From: an uncultured Bacteroidota bacterium | Lineage (GTDB): Bacteria > Bacteroidota > Rhodothermia > Rhodothermales > UBA10348 | DNA length: 64,000 bases | Direction of reading: 5' to 3' | NCBI GenBank assembly: GCA_937876355.1 | Contig: CALFHN010000041.1 | Coordinates: 1-64,000, forward strand | Part shown: positions 41,831 to 52,782 of the stretch, one piece after another | Layout of the letters: each line of letters starts with the position of its first letter | How positions within the stretch are numbered: the first letter of the stretch is position 1 | Program-made: the position numbers and the translations under genes | Notes under the pieces: generated by a model | Told to the model about the DNA's origin: nothing | Seen by the model: the letters and a program-made list of their open reading frames with translations, nothing else | The model's database searches: none

Positions 41831-44170
41831 ATGTCGCTCATCAATAAATCCTTGATGCTTATTGGATTTTGCTTAATTCCATTCCAGTCATCGTTTGCCC
41901 AAGATCAGGCGGCCACGAGACGATCCGATCTAAGCATTGCCATTCCGAAATTGGATATTCCCGTCATGTCGATTGACGGTTATTTGAATGAAGAAATATG
42001 GAGCCAGGCTGCAGAAACAGCCGATTTCATGCAGTATATCCCGGTGGATGGAAGACCGGCTGAAGATGGGACAAAAATTAAACTTTGGTACGGCTCAAGT
42101 GCGCTTTACATCGGGATCGAGGCACAAGAAGTCCACGGAGAGGTGCGTTCCACGCTAGCTGACCGCGACAATCTAGACAACGACGATCGTGTCGTGATCG
42201 TGTTGGATACCTACGACGATCAGCGCTCAGCGTTTGCATTCATCGTCAATCCGTTAGGTCAACAAGCAGACGGTACCCTCAAAGATGCAGGATCGGCTTC
42301 AAGTGGGTTTGGACGCGGTGGCGGTGAACCTTTTTCGGTGGATGAAAACCCAGACTTTTTGTTCACATCTCAAGGACGCCTAACTGATACTGGATACGTC
42401 GTTGAAATTGAAATACCCTTTAAAAGTCTCCGTTTTACGAATGCTGCGACTCAAAACTGGGGATTTAACGTTCTTCGCAAGGTCCAGCATTCAGGTTATT
42501 GGTCATCTTGGAGTGGTGCTAGGCTGGGTGGAGCTTCTTTCATGGCCCAGAATGGGTCACTTTCCGGACTTTCAGAATTAAGCCGTGGGCGCGTTCTTGA
42601 AATCAATCCGGAAATCCGCGGAGCCCTTAGAAGAGGACCCGAACCAGAAAAATTTGAAAGAGATACAACTGACCCATTTGGCCTGAACGTGCGATATGGC
42701 CTCTCTTCCAACATGGTTCTCAACGCAACGTTAAACCCAGACTTTTCGCAGATTGAAGCCGATGTTGTACAGATAAACTATGATCCACGTCGATCCGTTT
42801 CGTTTCCGGAAAAGCGCCCGTTTTTCCTAGATGGAATTGAAATGTTTAGCTCACCGACCCGGCTAATTTATACTCGCAGCATCGCCAATCCACTTGCGGC
42901 CGTGAAAGTCGCTGGGAAGTCTGGATCCACGACTATCGCCGCGTTGTCCGCCGTTGACAACGGAGGACCATCGATTGCTGATGTAGATGCCTCATACGTT
43001 AATGCGATCCGAATTAAACAGGACCTAGGCGGTCAAAACAGCGTCGGCGTGGTGTATACCGATCGAATGCATGATGATTGGTCAAACCGGGTGTTTGCTA
43101 TAGACGGAAATGTTATTGCTAGAGACAAGTATTCTTTTAGCGCGCAAACAGGATTCAGTTCTACAACTGGTCTTGGTGGAATAGCACCCATGTGGAACGC
43201 GGGTGCTAATTTTTCAACACGGAAATGGTCCGGAGGGCTCAGCACAACCGGTTATCATGCCGATTTTGATCCGGCTGTAGGCTTCCTGAGTCGTGGAAAC
43301 CAAGTAACACTTAATGCAAATGGAGCCCGAACCGTTTATGGAAAAGAGGGGGGCTTTCTTGAAAGGGCAAGCCTCTCTTTGCGCCTGACGGGGGCGTGGG
43401 ATTACGACGGGTTTATGAACGGCGATAGTGCTGAAGATATCCGATTCTATCCGACCTTTAGTTTCCAAATGCGCGGTGGATGGGGGCTCAGCATTTTCAC
43501 GTGGTTCGAGTCTTTTGGGTATCCTGCCAACTTTTTTACGCACTACTACCTCAAAACGAACACTGGGTTTGAACCTTACAAAGGTGTACCTCATCTAATC
43601 AATGTCGGTCCAATGATCACCCTGTCTTCACCTCAATTTGATCGTTATTCTGGATTTATCCGATTTGGCTTTGGTCGGGATCCGAACTATGACGAGTGGG
43701 CAGATGCCAACATTCGCAATATTGAATTGGAAGTCAGGTATACACCTACGGATCAGCTACGTTTAGAATTAAGATATGACCATCAGCAACATTTTCGGGC
43801 CTCAGATAAGTCCCTGGTCTCGCTTAGCCGGGTTCCGAGGCTGAAAGTCGAATATCAGATTACACCAACCTTATTTGTACGATTTGTGGGGCAATATCGC
43901 TCGTTGTACAAAGATGCTCTTCGGGATGACTCAAGGACCAATTTCCCCATTTATTACCTTGCTAGCGATGGGAGTTATGTCAAAGCAGACAGTCGGCGTT
44001 CGAATAATATCCAAGCTGACTTCCTTGTCTCGTACCGGCCGACACCTGGGACGGTCGTGTTTGTTGGATATGGAACTGCAAAGAGTGAACAGGACACGTA
44101 TCGATTCCGCAACTTCACGCGTCAAGGAGACGGCTTTTTTATGAAGCTTAGCTACCTTTTCCGAGTTTAA
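41831..44170 (+). CDS. DUF5916-type protein with CBM9-like N-terminal domain and predicted outer-membrane barrel
   Basis: IPVMSIDGYLNEEIWSQAAETADFMQYIPVDGRPAEDGTKIKLWYGSSALYIGIEA; PRRSVSFPEKRPFFLDGIEMFSSPTRLIYTR. Confidence 0.88.
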   Translation: MSLINKSLMLIGFCLIPFQSSFAQDQAATRRSDLSIAIPKLDIPVMSIDGYLNEEIWSQAAETADFMQYIPVDGRPAEDGTKIKLWYGSSALYIGIEAQEVHGEVRSTLADRDNLDNDDRVVIVLDTYDDQRSAFAFIVNPLGQQADGTLKDAGSASSGFGRGGGEPFSVDENPDFLFTSQGRLTDTGYVVEIEIPFKSLRFTNAATQNWGFNVLRKVQHSGYWSSWSGARLGGASFMAQNGSLSGLSELSRGRVLEINPEIRGALRRGPEPEKFERDTTDPFGLNVRYGLSSNMVLNATLNPDFSQIEADVVQINYDPRRSVSFPEKRPFFLDGIEMFSSPTRLIYTRSIANPLAAVKVAGKSGSTTIAALSAVDNGGPSIADVDASYVNAIRIKQDLGGQNSVGVVYTDRMHDDWSNRVFAIDGNVIARDKYSFSAQTGFSSTTGLGGIAPMWNAGANFSTRKWSGGLSTTGYHADFDPAVGFLSRGNQVTLNANGARTVYGKEGGFLERASLSLRLTGAWDYDGFMNGDSAEDIRFYPTFSFQMRGGWGLSIFTWFESFGYPANFFTHYYLKTNTGFEPYKGVPHLINVGPMITLSSPQFDRYSGFIRFGFGRDPNYDEWADANIRNIELEVRYTPTDQLRLELRYDHQQHFRASDKSLVSLSRVPRLKVEYQITPTLFVRFVGQYRSLYKDALRDDSRTNFPIYYLASDGSYVKADSRRSNNIQADFLVSYRPTPGTVVFVGYGTAKSEQDTYRFRNFTRQGDGFFMKLSYLFRV

Positions 44171-44181
44171 CGAAATAAAAC

Positions 44182-44221
44182 GCCCCTGAACGGCTATTAA
44201 CGCTATTCAGGGGCTTTTTTA
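44182..44221. terminator. Probable bidirectional terminator between the DUF5916 gene and tRNA-Leu
   Basis: gcccctgaa ... ttcaggggc (9-bp perfect stem), T run on plus and gttttattt on minus. Confidence 0.75.
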
Positions 44222-44227
44222 CATACG

Positions 44228-44312
44228 TACCGAGAGCGGGACTCGAACCCGCACGAGCATTAAGCTCAACGGATTTTAAGTCCGTTGCGTCTACCTATTC
44301 CGCCATCCCGGC
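44228..44312 (-). tRNA. tRNA-Leu (anticodon TAA)
   Basis: Minus strand GCCGGGATGGCGGAATAGGTAGACGCAACGGACTTAAAATCCGTTGAGCTTAATGCTCGTGCGGGTTCGAGTCCCGCTCTCGGTA; class II tRNA with variable arm and loop CTTAAAA. Confidence 0.95.
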
Positions 44313-44485
44313 AGCCAGCTCGACCAATTGGCCGAAAGCGCGACGCAAAACTAGCCATTAGTCACCAGCGAAACAACGTGAACCTTCCTCCACATTCGGA
44401 TTTGATACCAAACTCACGGAAGTTTGTACCTTAATCGGATCAATCTCTAAAAACAGAATCCCGCTTCACACCCATTTGCAGGCTC

Positions 44486-45274
44486 ATGGATCACGTAAAC
44501 ACTATTCTAAAGTTGCTGCTTGATGAGGCAAAGACGGTTTCGGAGCGCTCTTATTCACCGTATTCGGGCCGGAAAGAAGGAGTGATCGTGCTTTTGGAAG
44601 ATGGGAGCATGGTACCTGGGGTACGAGTCGAAAATGCTTCTTTTCAACTAACTATCCCTCCCCTACTAAATGTAATTACTACGCTTTATGCGCTGCAGCG
44701 CAAGGACTTATCGGCTATAGTGTCGAGCGTGGCATTTACTGAGGCCGAGCTCGCTTATACCAGCGCCTTGAGCGGATACAACTGGGAATTGGTTGCCCAA
44801 AATGTCCTTATGGTGGCAGGTGCGCACGTTTCTGACCCGACTAAAATGTTAACCGTGACTTCTACTACGGAACTGCCCACAGCGGAGCAGGGCGTTATTA
44901 TGGCGCGGAATGCCGCTTCGTTCGCTTTCATCCCTGAATCAAATTTTCCGGTCGGATGTGCAATTAAAACAGAGTCAGGAGATATCGTTACGGCGGCAAA
45001 TATTGAGCACACGGATTGGTCTCAAATCATATGTGCCGAACGAAATGCTCTTTCCACAGCGATCTCTTATGGTCTGAGTGAAACGATCGAATTGTATGTG
45101 TCCTGTCCTAAACTTGTGGGCGGTACTCCTTGCGGATCATGTAGGCAGGTAATAGTGGAACTTGCCCCACGGGCAACGGTTTGGATGGACTCCGGAAATG
45201 CGCAACCAATTGCAATGAATGCAACGGAGTTATTGCCAGGCCATTTTACGGGTGATGTCTTAAAACGAGTCTGA
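44486..45274 (+). CDS. cdd: Cytidine deaminase
   Basis: Two-domain form; AANIEHTDWSQIICAERNALSTAISYG and CGSCRQVIVELAP zinc ligands. Confidence 0.9.
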   Translation: MDHVNTILKLLLDEAKTVSERSYSPYSGRKEGVIVLLEDGSMVPGVRVENASFQLTIPPLLNVITTLYALQRKDLSAIVSSVAFTEAELAYTSALSGYNWELVAQNVLMVAGAHVSDPTKMLTVTSTTELPTAEQGVIMARNAASFAFIPESNFPVGCAIKTESGDIVTAANIEHTDWSQIICAERNALSTAISYGLSETIELYVSCPKLVGGTPCGSCRQVIVELAPRATVWMDSGNAQPIAMNATELLPGHFTGDVLKRV

Positions 45275-45337
45275 TTCTGCGTTTTAATCCAAATTAACAT
45301 TCAGTTTCCCTGTTTCATTTAGGGATATTCCTCCTGC

Positions 45338-46408
45338 ATGCTCCTTCATTCAATTGTTTTTATACTCGGCCTTGGAATCCTATATCTAGGGGCAGATTGG
45401 TTAGTTCAAGGAGCTTCTGAAGTCGCAAAGCGGTTTGGTATTCGCCCAATGATTATTGGGCTAACAATCGTCGCGCTTGGTACCTCAATACCTGAGTTCC
45501 TGCTCAATTTTTTCGCGGTAATGATCGGCGAAGACGGATTGGCAATTGGAAATATCATAGGCTCCAACATTAGCAATATTGCACTCATCTTGGGCGTTAG
45601 TGCGGCTATTATGCCTATTGCGTTTGATGACAATGCGCTCAAGAAAGAATACCCGATGATGCTTGCCGTAACGGGCTTGTTTTATCTGTTGGCAATGGAT
45701 GGCAGGATCTCTCGGTTTGATGGTGTGATTTTGCTGATCGGGCTGGGTATGTTTATGGCTTATATCATCTGGGACGCAATTGACCATTCCAAGAAGAGAA
45801 AGGTGTCACGCGCTCCAGAACCCAACCCAGCCACTGAACCGATCTCGTCCGCCGAACCAGCCTCATCCACCGAACCCGCCTCAGCTATCGAACCCGATGG
45901 CTCAGAAACAGAATCTCAAACCAAGTTTCGGGCCTTCGTTCAATCGCATCGAGACGCATCTTATTTCCGAATCGTGTTGATTGTTGGCGGCATCTCTGCT
46001 TTGTCAGTTGGGGCCAGGCTCATGGTTGATTCGGCTATCGGCATAGCAACTATCTTGGAGATTGCCCCGATAGTTATTGGATTGACCATCGTAGCTATTG
46101 GTACCAGCCTTCCCGAACTCGCAGCTTCATTGATTGCAGCCGTTAAAAAAGAAGGCGATATGTCTGTGGGTAACATTTTGGGCAGCAACATGTTAAACAT
46201 CTTGTTCGTGATTGGATTTGTAGCAGTTATTCGCCCAATGGAAATAGAATCCGAAACAATTCGATATCACTTCCCAGTGTTAATCGTTTTTTCTTTGATA
46301 TTGTATCCATTGGCGCGAAAAAAACAGGCATTATCGAGAACGGATGGAATTATTTTGTTGGTACTGTTTTGCACCTATTTAGCATGGCTTATTTATCCCG
46401 AATTGTAA
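45338..46408 (+). CDS. Calcium/sodium antiporter (CaCA family, YrbG-like)
   Basis: Two alpha-repeats: GLTIVALGTSIPEFLLNFFAVMIG...GNIIGSNISNIALILG and GLTIVAIGTSLPELAASLIAAVK...GNILGSNMLNILFVIG. Confidence 0.95.
   Translation: MLLHSIVFILGLGILYLGADWLVQGASEVAKRFGIRPMIIGLTIVALGTSIPEFLLNFFAVMIGEDGLAIGNIIGSNISNIALILGVSAAIMPIAFDDNALKKEYPMMLAVTGLFYLLAMDGRISRFDGVILLIGLGMFMAYIIWDAIDHSKKRKVSRAPEPNPATEPISSAEPASSTEPASAIEPDGSETESQTKFRAFVQSHRDASYFRIVLIVGGISALSVGARLMVDSAIGIATILEIAPIVIGLTIVAIGTSLPELAASLIAAVKKEGDMSVGNILGSNMLNILFVIGFVAVIRPMEIESETIRYHFPVLIVFSLILYPLARKKQALSRTDGIILLVLFCTYLAWLIYPEL
45842..45895 (+). repeat. In-frame 18-bp imperfect tandem repeat (about 3 copies) in the antiporter cytoplasmic linker
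   Basis: ISSAEP-ASSTEP-ASAIEP encoded by consecutive 18-bp units. Confidence 0.8.
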
Positions 46409-46411
46409 GTA

Positions 46412-48559
46412 GTGAATTTATCCTTTGGACAATCCCCTTGGCTTTTGATGCTTTTGCTCTTCGTGGCAATTGCAGCCTCTTGGTGGACATATAGAACTAC
46501 GGTGCCGGAAATAAAACCGCTTCTTCGGTTGTTTTTGGGTACTCTACGCGCCGTTTCGCTGGGCCTAATCCTTTTCTTGTTGTTTGAACCAATCCTCCAG
46601 CGCTCTGTCAGCAAGGATGTAAGGCCCGTGGTCGCCGTACTTATTGACGGCTCGCAAAGCATGGCCCTCTCGGATTCTCTCCTAGGAGATTCGTCGCCCC
46701 AATTACCTGATAAAGTTCGATCTCTACAGCGCTCTCTTGCTGGGCTTGACGTTCGTTATTACTCGTTTGGCAGCCAAATCCAATCTCTAGACTCTCTCCA
46801 ATCCTTACAAATCGTTGAGGGTAGAACAGACATTGCATCAGCGCTTCAAAGCGTTAGTGAACAATTGTCGGATGTGCCATTGAGTTCTGTAATTTTAGTA
46901 AGCGACGGACTCTACAATTCTGGCACAAATCCCATACATGTCGCAGAGCGCTACGAAGTCCCCATTTTCACGGTAGCCCACGGTGATTCAACCACTCGAA
47001 AAGATGTGAGGATCGTACAGGTCATCAGCAACGAACTGACCTATGCTGGTTCCTCCGTTCCGGTTTTGGTTCGGATTCGAAACGATGGGTATTCGTCAGG
47101 ACAATTGGCAGTTAGACTCTCTGATGCAAGCGGAGTCCTAGACCAAATAAGTCTTCCCCTCCCCGCTCCTGGCACCGAAAGCGAGGTGGAACTGACCTAT
47201 GATGCGGCTACGGCAGGACGCACAAGTTTGACAATCGGAATAAATCGATTTGTTGACGAAGCCACTTTCCGTAATAACACCTCGAGCCTCTCCATTTTAG
47301 TTATTGATCAGAAGAAAAAGATTCTATTGCTGGCTGGCGCGCCGTCGCCAGACGTTTCCAATTTAGTCCGACTCATTTCGAGTGACGAAACCGCCGAGAT
47401 CACGACTCTTATCCAGGCACCAAATGGTTCGTTTTACAGCGGAGAATTACCACAGGATTTTAGCGAGACGGATTTGATTGTCTCGATCGGTTTTCCTGGT
47501 AAGGCCACTCCCCCTGCACTATCTGTCTCTGTAGCCAATGCCGTCAAAGATGGGACTCCGCTTTTTTTCATTTTAGACAGACAAACAGACCTTTTAGCCG
47601 TCCAACGAGACTTTAACGACCTTTTGCCGGTTACTTTAGAGTCGATTCGAAACGGGTTTTTGGAAGGGTCATTTTTTGAAACCACCTCAGCCGCATCTCA
47701 CTCTATATTTGATACCGGAGTTCGAAGTGATAACGCCAGATGGGGGCGCCTTCCTCCGATCCTTTTGAATGAAAGTAGATGGGAAGCATCTCCTTCTGCC
47801 ACCGTTCTTACGAGTTCTCAAATTAGGGGCATCGCGATTGGCGATCCGGTTTTTGCCGTAGGGAGATCAGGACGAACCAAAAGTGCTGCATTTTTGGCTC
47901 ATGGACTTTGGAAGTGGACAAACGCGCCTGAAGATCTGGAAGACGAATCGGCAGCGTTCAATGGCGTTTTGAAAAATACGATTCAGTGGCTTTATGCTTC
48001 TGATGATAATCGATTGGTCCGAGTGCAGCCATCAGAGACTGAATACGGTGAAGGCGAGTCGATAGTATTGCGGGGTGAGGTATACGATGAAACACTGCGT
48101 CCGCTATCAGACGCATCTCTCTCAATTCAGTTAACAGACCCAGAAGGACAACAATTTCCGTATGAAATGACATCGCTGGGCAATGGACGATACGTGTTGG
48201 ATTTGGGTAGTTTGCCTGCAGGATCTTACAAGTACCTAGGTTTGGCGATGAGGAATGACGGCGAAATAGGCACAGACGAAGGGCAATTTTCCGTTGGTAC
48301 AAGATCACTTGAATTTCGCAATACTAAAGCGGATTTTGCGCTAATGTTACAAATTTCTTCTCGATCTGGAGGAATGGCAGTGGCTGGAACAGACCTTGAA
48401 ACTCTGCCGGTTTTAATACGGAATTTGCCTGGCTTTCAGTCTGTTTCCTTCTCGACGGTGACACAGGTTCGACTGTGGCAAAAATTGCCGTTTTTATTCA
48501 TGGTTATGGTCTTTTTAACGCTTGAATGGTTTTTTCGAAAGCGATTTGGAATGGTTTAA
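46412..48559 (+). CDS. Membrane-anchored VWA-domain-like protein
   Basis: 715 aa; N- and C-terminal TM helices, MIDAS-like VAVLIDGSQSMALSDS. Confidence 0.72.
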   Translation: MNLSFGQSPWLLMLLLFVAIAASWWTYRTTVPEIKPLLRLFLGTLRAVSLGLILFLLFEPILQRSVSKDVRPVVAVLIDGSQSMALSDSLLGDSSPQLPDKVRSLQRSLAGLDVRYYSFGSQIQSLDSLQSLQIVEGRTDIASALQSVSEQLSDVPLSSVILVSDGLYNSGTNPIHVAERYEVPIFTVAHGDSTTRKDVRIVQVISNELTYAGSSVPVLVRIRNDGYSSGQLAVRLSDASGVLDQISLPLPAPGTESEVELTYDAATAGRTSLTIGINRFVDEATFRNNTSSLSILVIDQKKKILLLAGAPSPDVSNLVRLISSDETAEITTLIQAPNGSFYSGELPQDFSETDLIVSIGFPGKATPPALSVSVANAVKDGTPLFFILDRQTDLLAVQRDFNDLLPVTLESIRNGFLEGSFFETTSAASHSIFDTGVRSDNARWGRLPPILLNESRWEASPSATVLTSSQIRGIAIGDPVFAVGRSGRTKSAAFLAHGLWKWTNAPEDLEDESAAFNGVLKNTIQWLYASDDNRLVRVQPSETEYGEGESIVLRGEVYDETLRPLSDASLSIQLTDPEGQQFPYEMTSLGNGRYVLDLGSLPAGSYKYLGLAMRNDGEIGTDEGQFSVGTRSLEFRNTKADFALMLQISSRSGGMAVAGTDLETLPVLIRNLPGFQSVSFSTVTQVRLWQKLPFLFMVMVFLTLEWFFRKRFGMV

Positions 48560-48560
48560 T

Positions 48561-49769
48561 ATGACATCAGAAGCTGCAGCAATTGAGCTGCCCACCACAT
48601 TGGATCTAGATTTGTCAACGGTTCTGACGACCATTCGTCGACACCTGCATTCCAATCCGGAAATTGGCCTTCGGGAATTTGAAACATCAAATTTTATCCG
48701 AACAACGCTCACGGAGTATGGACTTACGGTTTCTAAGCCGCTGGCCAAGACGGGCCTGTTTGTAGACATCGTGGGCGAGCACCGTGGACCAATTGTGGCC
48801 TATCGTTGCGACATTGACGCGCTCCCAATTGAAGACACTAAAACCGTACCCTACCGATCAACCAAACATGGGCTTGCTCATTTGTGCGGTCATGATGCCC
48901 ACACCACAATTGGAATCGGCATAGCCATCCTATTGCACGCCAATCGGGATGAAATACATGGCACTGTACGTGTCTTTTTTCAACCAAATGAAGAAGGTAT
49001 CCCCTCTGGCGCCCCACTAATGATTCGTGATGGAATTCTAGACGGCGTGGAGGCTGTTTATGCATCACATGTGGATCCAACACTCTCGAGCGGAATGTAC
49101 GGATTGCGAGTAGGCGCAGCGACTGCCTCTGCTGATCGATTCAGAATTCGAGTTTTGGCGGGATCAACTGGCCATTCCGCGAGGCCGCATCAGGCCACCG
49201 ATACCATCTGGATTTCGACACAGATTATGAGCGCCATGTATCAGTTGGTTGGGAGGGTTACGGACGCAAGAAAAACTGCAGTGATCGCGATTTGCCGACT
49301 AAAAGCCGGCAAGGCTTATAATGTCCTCCCTGCCGAGGCCGAATTTGGAGGGACCTTTCGGTGCACGGAAAATGAAGAAAGAGAAAAGCTAAAAGCAAAA
49401 ATTGAACAAACTGCGATTGGAATTGGCCGAACATTTGGCGCCGAAGTTGATGTGGATTTTGACATTGGGGCTCCGTCAGTACTTAATGACGGCTCGCTAA
49501 TATCAGTTTTAAGAGAAAACATCCTAGAAAGTTTAGGCCCAGACGCCATTTATAACATTCCTGAGCCTTCAATGGGTGCTGAAGACTTCGCGCATTATCT
49601 AGACCACGTGCCAGGCGCTCTTCTTCGAGTCGGGACGTGTAACAGCCCGAAAACGGCTTTCGTATTGCACGATTCAAATTTTGACATCGACGAATCCGTT
49701 CTTGCTACCACCGCTAATATGTGGACGAAAACACTGATTTCTTATTTAAGAAAAAAGACTAGCGCTTAA
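48561..49769 (+). CDS. M20-family amidohydrolase / N-acyl-amino-acid hydrolase
   Basis: VAYRCDIDALPIED, HLCGHDAHTTIGIG, FFQPNEEG, EPSMGAEDFAHYLDHVPG. Confidence 0.93.
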   Translation: MTSEAAAIELPTTLDLDLSTVLTTIRRHLHSNPEIGLREFETSNFIRTTLTEYGLTVSKPLAKTGLFVDIVGEHRGPIVAYRCDIDALPIEDTKTVPYRSTKHGLAHLCGHDAHTTIGIGIAILLHANRDEIHGTVRVFFQPNEEGIPSGAPLMIRDGILDGVEAVYASHVDPTLSSGMYGLRVGAATASADRFRIRVLAGSTGHSARPHQATDTIWISTQIMSAMYQLVGRVTDARKTAVIAICRLKAGKAYNVLPAEAEFGGTFRCTENEEREKLKAKIEQTAIGIGRTFGAEVDVDFDIGAPSVLNDGSLISVLRENILESLGPDAIYNIPEPSMGAEDFAHYLDHVPGALLRVGTCNSPKTAFVLHDSNFDIDESVLATTANMWTKTLISYLRKKTSA

Positions 49770-49820
49770 ACCTGTTACGCATCCTTGCTCAATTGCCTCT
49801 ATGGTGAATTACGGCAATAG

Positions 49821-52178
49821 ATGCGACTCGTTTTATACTTGATAATCATTTCTTTTCTGGCTCAGCAAAGTCGGGGACAAGCGGTAGTTATAAATGAAAT
49901 AATGCCGGCACCGTCTGCGGCGGGATTTGAATTTATTGAACTTGTCTTTCCTCAAAAGGGCGCGATTTCCCCATCTGATATTTCGCTGCGCGACAACGCA
50001 ATTAATTGGAGTTCCATTCAATTCAACAGGCCCATTTCGAGCCTCGACACGCTTGTATTAGTTAAAGACATAAACGACGCTCAAGATCTGATTCTATCGG
50101 GAATTCCAGTTGGAACCCTGGCCCCTTGGCCAACACTAAATAATGGAGGAGATTCACTTTTTGTTCGGCTGAATAACGTTATTCAAGATAAAATGGGCTA
50201 TAGCACCTCTTTTATGAGCGTGTCATGGGAGCGAAACTCTCCATTTTTACCGGGGTTTGTCTCGTCTAATTGGTCTCTGTCCAACTCTCCAAACGGTTCT
50301 ACTGCAGGACAAACCAATTCGGTGTATTCTTTAGATGTGGTGGCGCCTCGCTTAATTGGAGCAGAGGTCCGAAACCAAAATGAAATCGTGATTTGGTTTT
50401 CCGAGCCGATGCCTTTCGGCACGCCAATCCAGTTTGCGGGAGGATCAAAAAACCAAACTGAGTTCATTGCTACCTCCCTCCCAAATGGGAATAGAATCTT
50501 TTTCAATTTGGATTCAAGGGCGATTCCAGAGTGGATTCAGATTTCGGCCTTCCAAGACTATGCGGGAAATGTGGGTTTGCCTTCTGTAGTTCCTCTTTCT
50601 GTTCCGCCTGATAGGAATGAAGTAGTCATTTCTGAAATACATTTTTTAGAAGGTGGCAGCTCTATCTCACGTGACGCTCCAGAATTTATTGAAATCCTTT
50701 CAAGAGCCGGGCACAGTATTTCACTTTCCGGCGTCGACATTCTCTATAAAAGCTTGTTGCACAACGCGGTACATCCAGATTCTCTGGTCATACTTGCTCC
50801 GTTTGAGACGTACATCCTCTCGGCCAGGCAGTGGAGTGATTGGCAGTTGGTACGCGATCAGAATGACTATTGGCTCACCGCTCAGCTAAAAGAACCTTTC
50901 CTAAACGACACTGCTTCGAGCTCCAACTCAGTCTTTGGTGTAGCCCCTTGGATATCCTTCAACAACCAAGGTGCAGAAATAGAACTCCTTCTTGGAGTTC
51001 AGATACTCGACTCTATTTCGTTCAGTCAAGATTGCCTAGATAGCAGATTTGATGACCACAGAGGACGTTCTGTAAGCCGAACTTTTGACCCACAAGGCTG
51101 CCAATGGGAATCCACACCCTTTCCGGCTGGGTTATCGCCGGGGCAAACCCCTGGTCCAACTCCCATTTATTCAACACCAAAGGCCGGCGATTTATTGGTA
51201 ACTGAAATCATGTTTGATCCGGTGAAGGATCCAATTGACTTTCTAAGCGACCAAGTGGAATTCATTGAGTTCGTCAATGTGTCAGATCAGCCCGTTGCCC
51301 TACAGCACCTTTGGTTCGCCGAAACCGCCGACGAGTTTGGACTCTTTGAAAAGGTGAGGCTAGCATATGCCCCAGTCGCTTTATTTCCAGGCCAAATTGC
51401 TGTTCTATTCCATTACCCCTCTCCTTTTCCAGACAACCCATTCTATGAAAAAAATGTGCTCGCAGACGCTTGGCCTTCCTCAAAGCCATCTTGGTTTGCC
51501 TCAGAACCTTTCGGGACATCCTCCGCGCTGAACAATGAGCCGCTTCAACAACATTTTCGATCGTCGGAATACAATACGGTCTTCATCCCAACTCGGCGAC
51601 CTCTAAATTTGTCCAACTCGAAGGGACGGTATCGCATTCTGGCTTCCAGTGGAGAGGAAATTGCGGTCTTTACATATGATTCAAAAGACCATTATTCTGG
51701 CCTAGAATCGACCAAAGGCCGATCGCTCTATCGTCCGCTAATTTCTACCACTCCATCCTTATTTTCGTGGCAATTTGGCTCATGGACAACCACAACAAAC
51801 CCCGAAGGAGCTACTCCGGGAGCAGTAGTACATATTTTGCCGACTTCGGGGAAAACAGGTTCTTTACGAGTCACGCCACTTTCTTTTTACCCTGAGTTCT
51901 TGGAATTACCCCACGAGGTACAAATACAGGTAAAATCCGAAAATCCCAGCGACCTTGTTGTTCTTGAAGTATTCGACCGACAGGGCTATCTCGTTAGAAC
52001 GATCGAAAACGGACGATTCTTAGATTCCGGCTGGACTACTTCGTGGGATGGACAAAACGACATAGGAGCTATGTGCCAATTGGGAGTGTACATCTTGGTC
52101 GCACGCATTTTTGACGATGAGGGTAAAGAATTGAGCAGAATCAAACAGCCCGTTTCAGTACTTCGCGGGAAACGATAG
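49821..52178 (+). CDS. Secreted lamin-tail-domain (LTD) protein with FlgD-Ig-like C-terminus
   Basis: Signal peptide; repeated LTD-type openings VVINEIMPAP...EFIELV, VVISEIHFLEGG, LLVTEIMFDPV...VEFIEFVN; C-terminus GWTTSWDGQNDIGAMCQLGVYILVARIFDDEGKE. Confidence 0.78.
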   Translation: MRLVLYLIIISFLAQQSRGQAVVINEIMPAPSAAGFEFIELVFPQKGAISPSDISLRDNAINWSSIQFNRPISSLDTLVLVKDINDAQDLILSGIPVGTLAPWPTLNNGGDSLFVRLNNVIQDKMGYSTSFMSVSWERNSPFLPGFVSSNWSLSNSPNGSTAGQTNSVYSLDVVAPRLIGAEVRNQNEIVIWFSEPMPFGTPIQFAGGSKNQTEFIATSLPNGNRIFFNLDSRAIPEWIQISAFQDYAGNVGLPSVVPLSVPPDRNEVVISEIHFLEGGSSISRDAPEFIEILSRAGHSISLSGVDILYKSLLHNAVHPDSLVILAPFETYILSARQWSDWQLVRDQNDYWLTAQLKEPFLNDTASSSNSVFGVAPWISFNNQGAEIELLLGVQILDSISFSQDCLDSRFDDHRGRSVSRTFDPQGCQWESTPFPAGLSPGQTPGPTPIYSTPKAGDLLVTEIMFDPVKDPIDFLSDQVEFIEFVNVSDQPVALQHLWFAETADEFGLFEKVRLAYAPVALFPGQIAVLFHYPSPFPDNPFYEKNVLADAWPSSKPSWFASEPFGTSSALNNEPLQQHFRSSEYNTVFIPTRRPLNLSNSKGRYRILASSGEEIAVFTYDSKDHYSGLESTKGRSLYRPLISTTPSLFSWQFGSWTTTTNPEGATPGAVVHILPTSGKTGSLRVTPLSFYPEFLELPHEVQIQVKSENPSDLVVLEVFDRQGYLVRTIENGRFLDSGWTTSWDGQNDIGAMCQLGVYILVARIFDDEGKELSRIKQPVSVLRGKR

Positions 52179-52295
52179 TAGATTGCATTATCAAAAGCAT
52201 CTTTGTCCTTTCTTTGGAACAGCAAAATTGTCATATCGTAGCAGTCAGATAGACTCTTGCATCTGCCAATCACAATCAATCGACTGATCAATCAC

Positions 52296-52643
52296 ATGAG
52301 TTCAACCACTTTACAAAGCCCGCTTGTGCTTACTGAGAGAGCTGCTCAGGAAATACGAAATATTATAACGACCAAGAATATGCCTGAGGGATACCACTTG
52401 AGAGTTGGTGTTAAAGGAGGCGGCTGTTCTGGAATGAGCTATGTCCTTGGTTTCGATCGTCAGCGCGACCATGACATGGAGTTTGAAGTTGATGGCATTA
52501 CCGTTTACATGGACAAACGACACGGGTTGTATCTAATGGACACGGTTGTCGACTATCAAAATGGACTAAATGCCCGTGGTTTTACTTTTGAAAACCCGAA
52601 CGCCACATCCACATGTGGATGTGGCTCTAGTTTTTCATCCTAA
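52296..52643 (+). CDS. A-type iron-sulfur carrier protein (IscA/SufA/ErpA family)
   Basis: LRVGVKGGGCSGMSYVLGFD and C-terminal CGCGSSF. Confidence 0.94.
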   Translation: MSSTTLQSPLVLTERAAQEIRNIITTKNMPEGYHLRVGVKGGGCSGMSYVLGFDRQRDHDMEFEVDGITVYMDKRHGLYLMDTVVDYQNGLNARGFTFENPNATSTCGCGSSFSS

Positions 52644-52782
52644 ATGCCGATAAAATGGGTTTTTCAACGGCCATCTCCATTTCGGCCTGCTTAAGTTAAG
52701 CTCAATAGTTTCGTTGGCTTTTATCTCTTGTTTGTTTTTCAGATCGTCCGATATTGGACGCAATCAGCCCTAGTAGGATAGT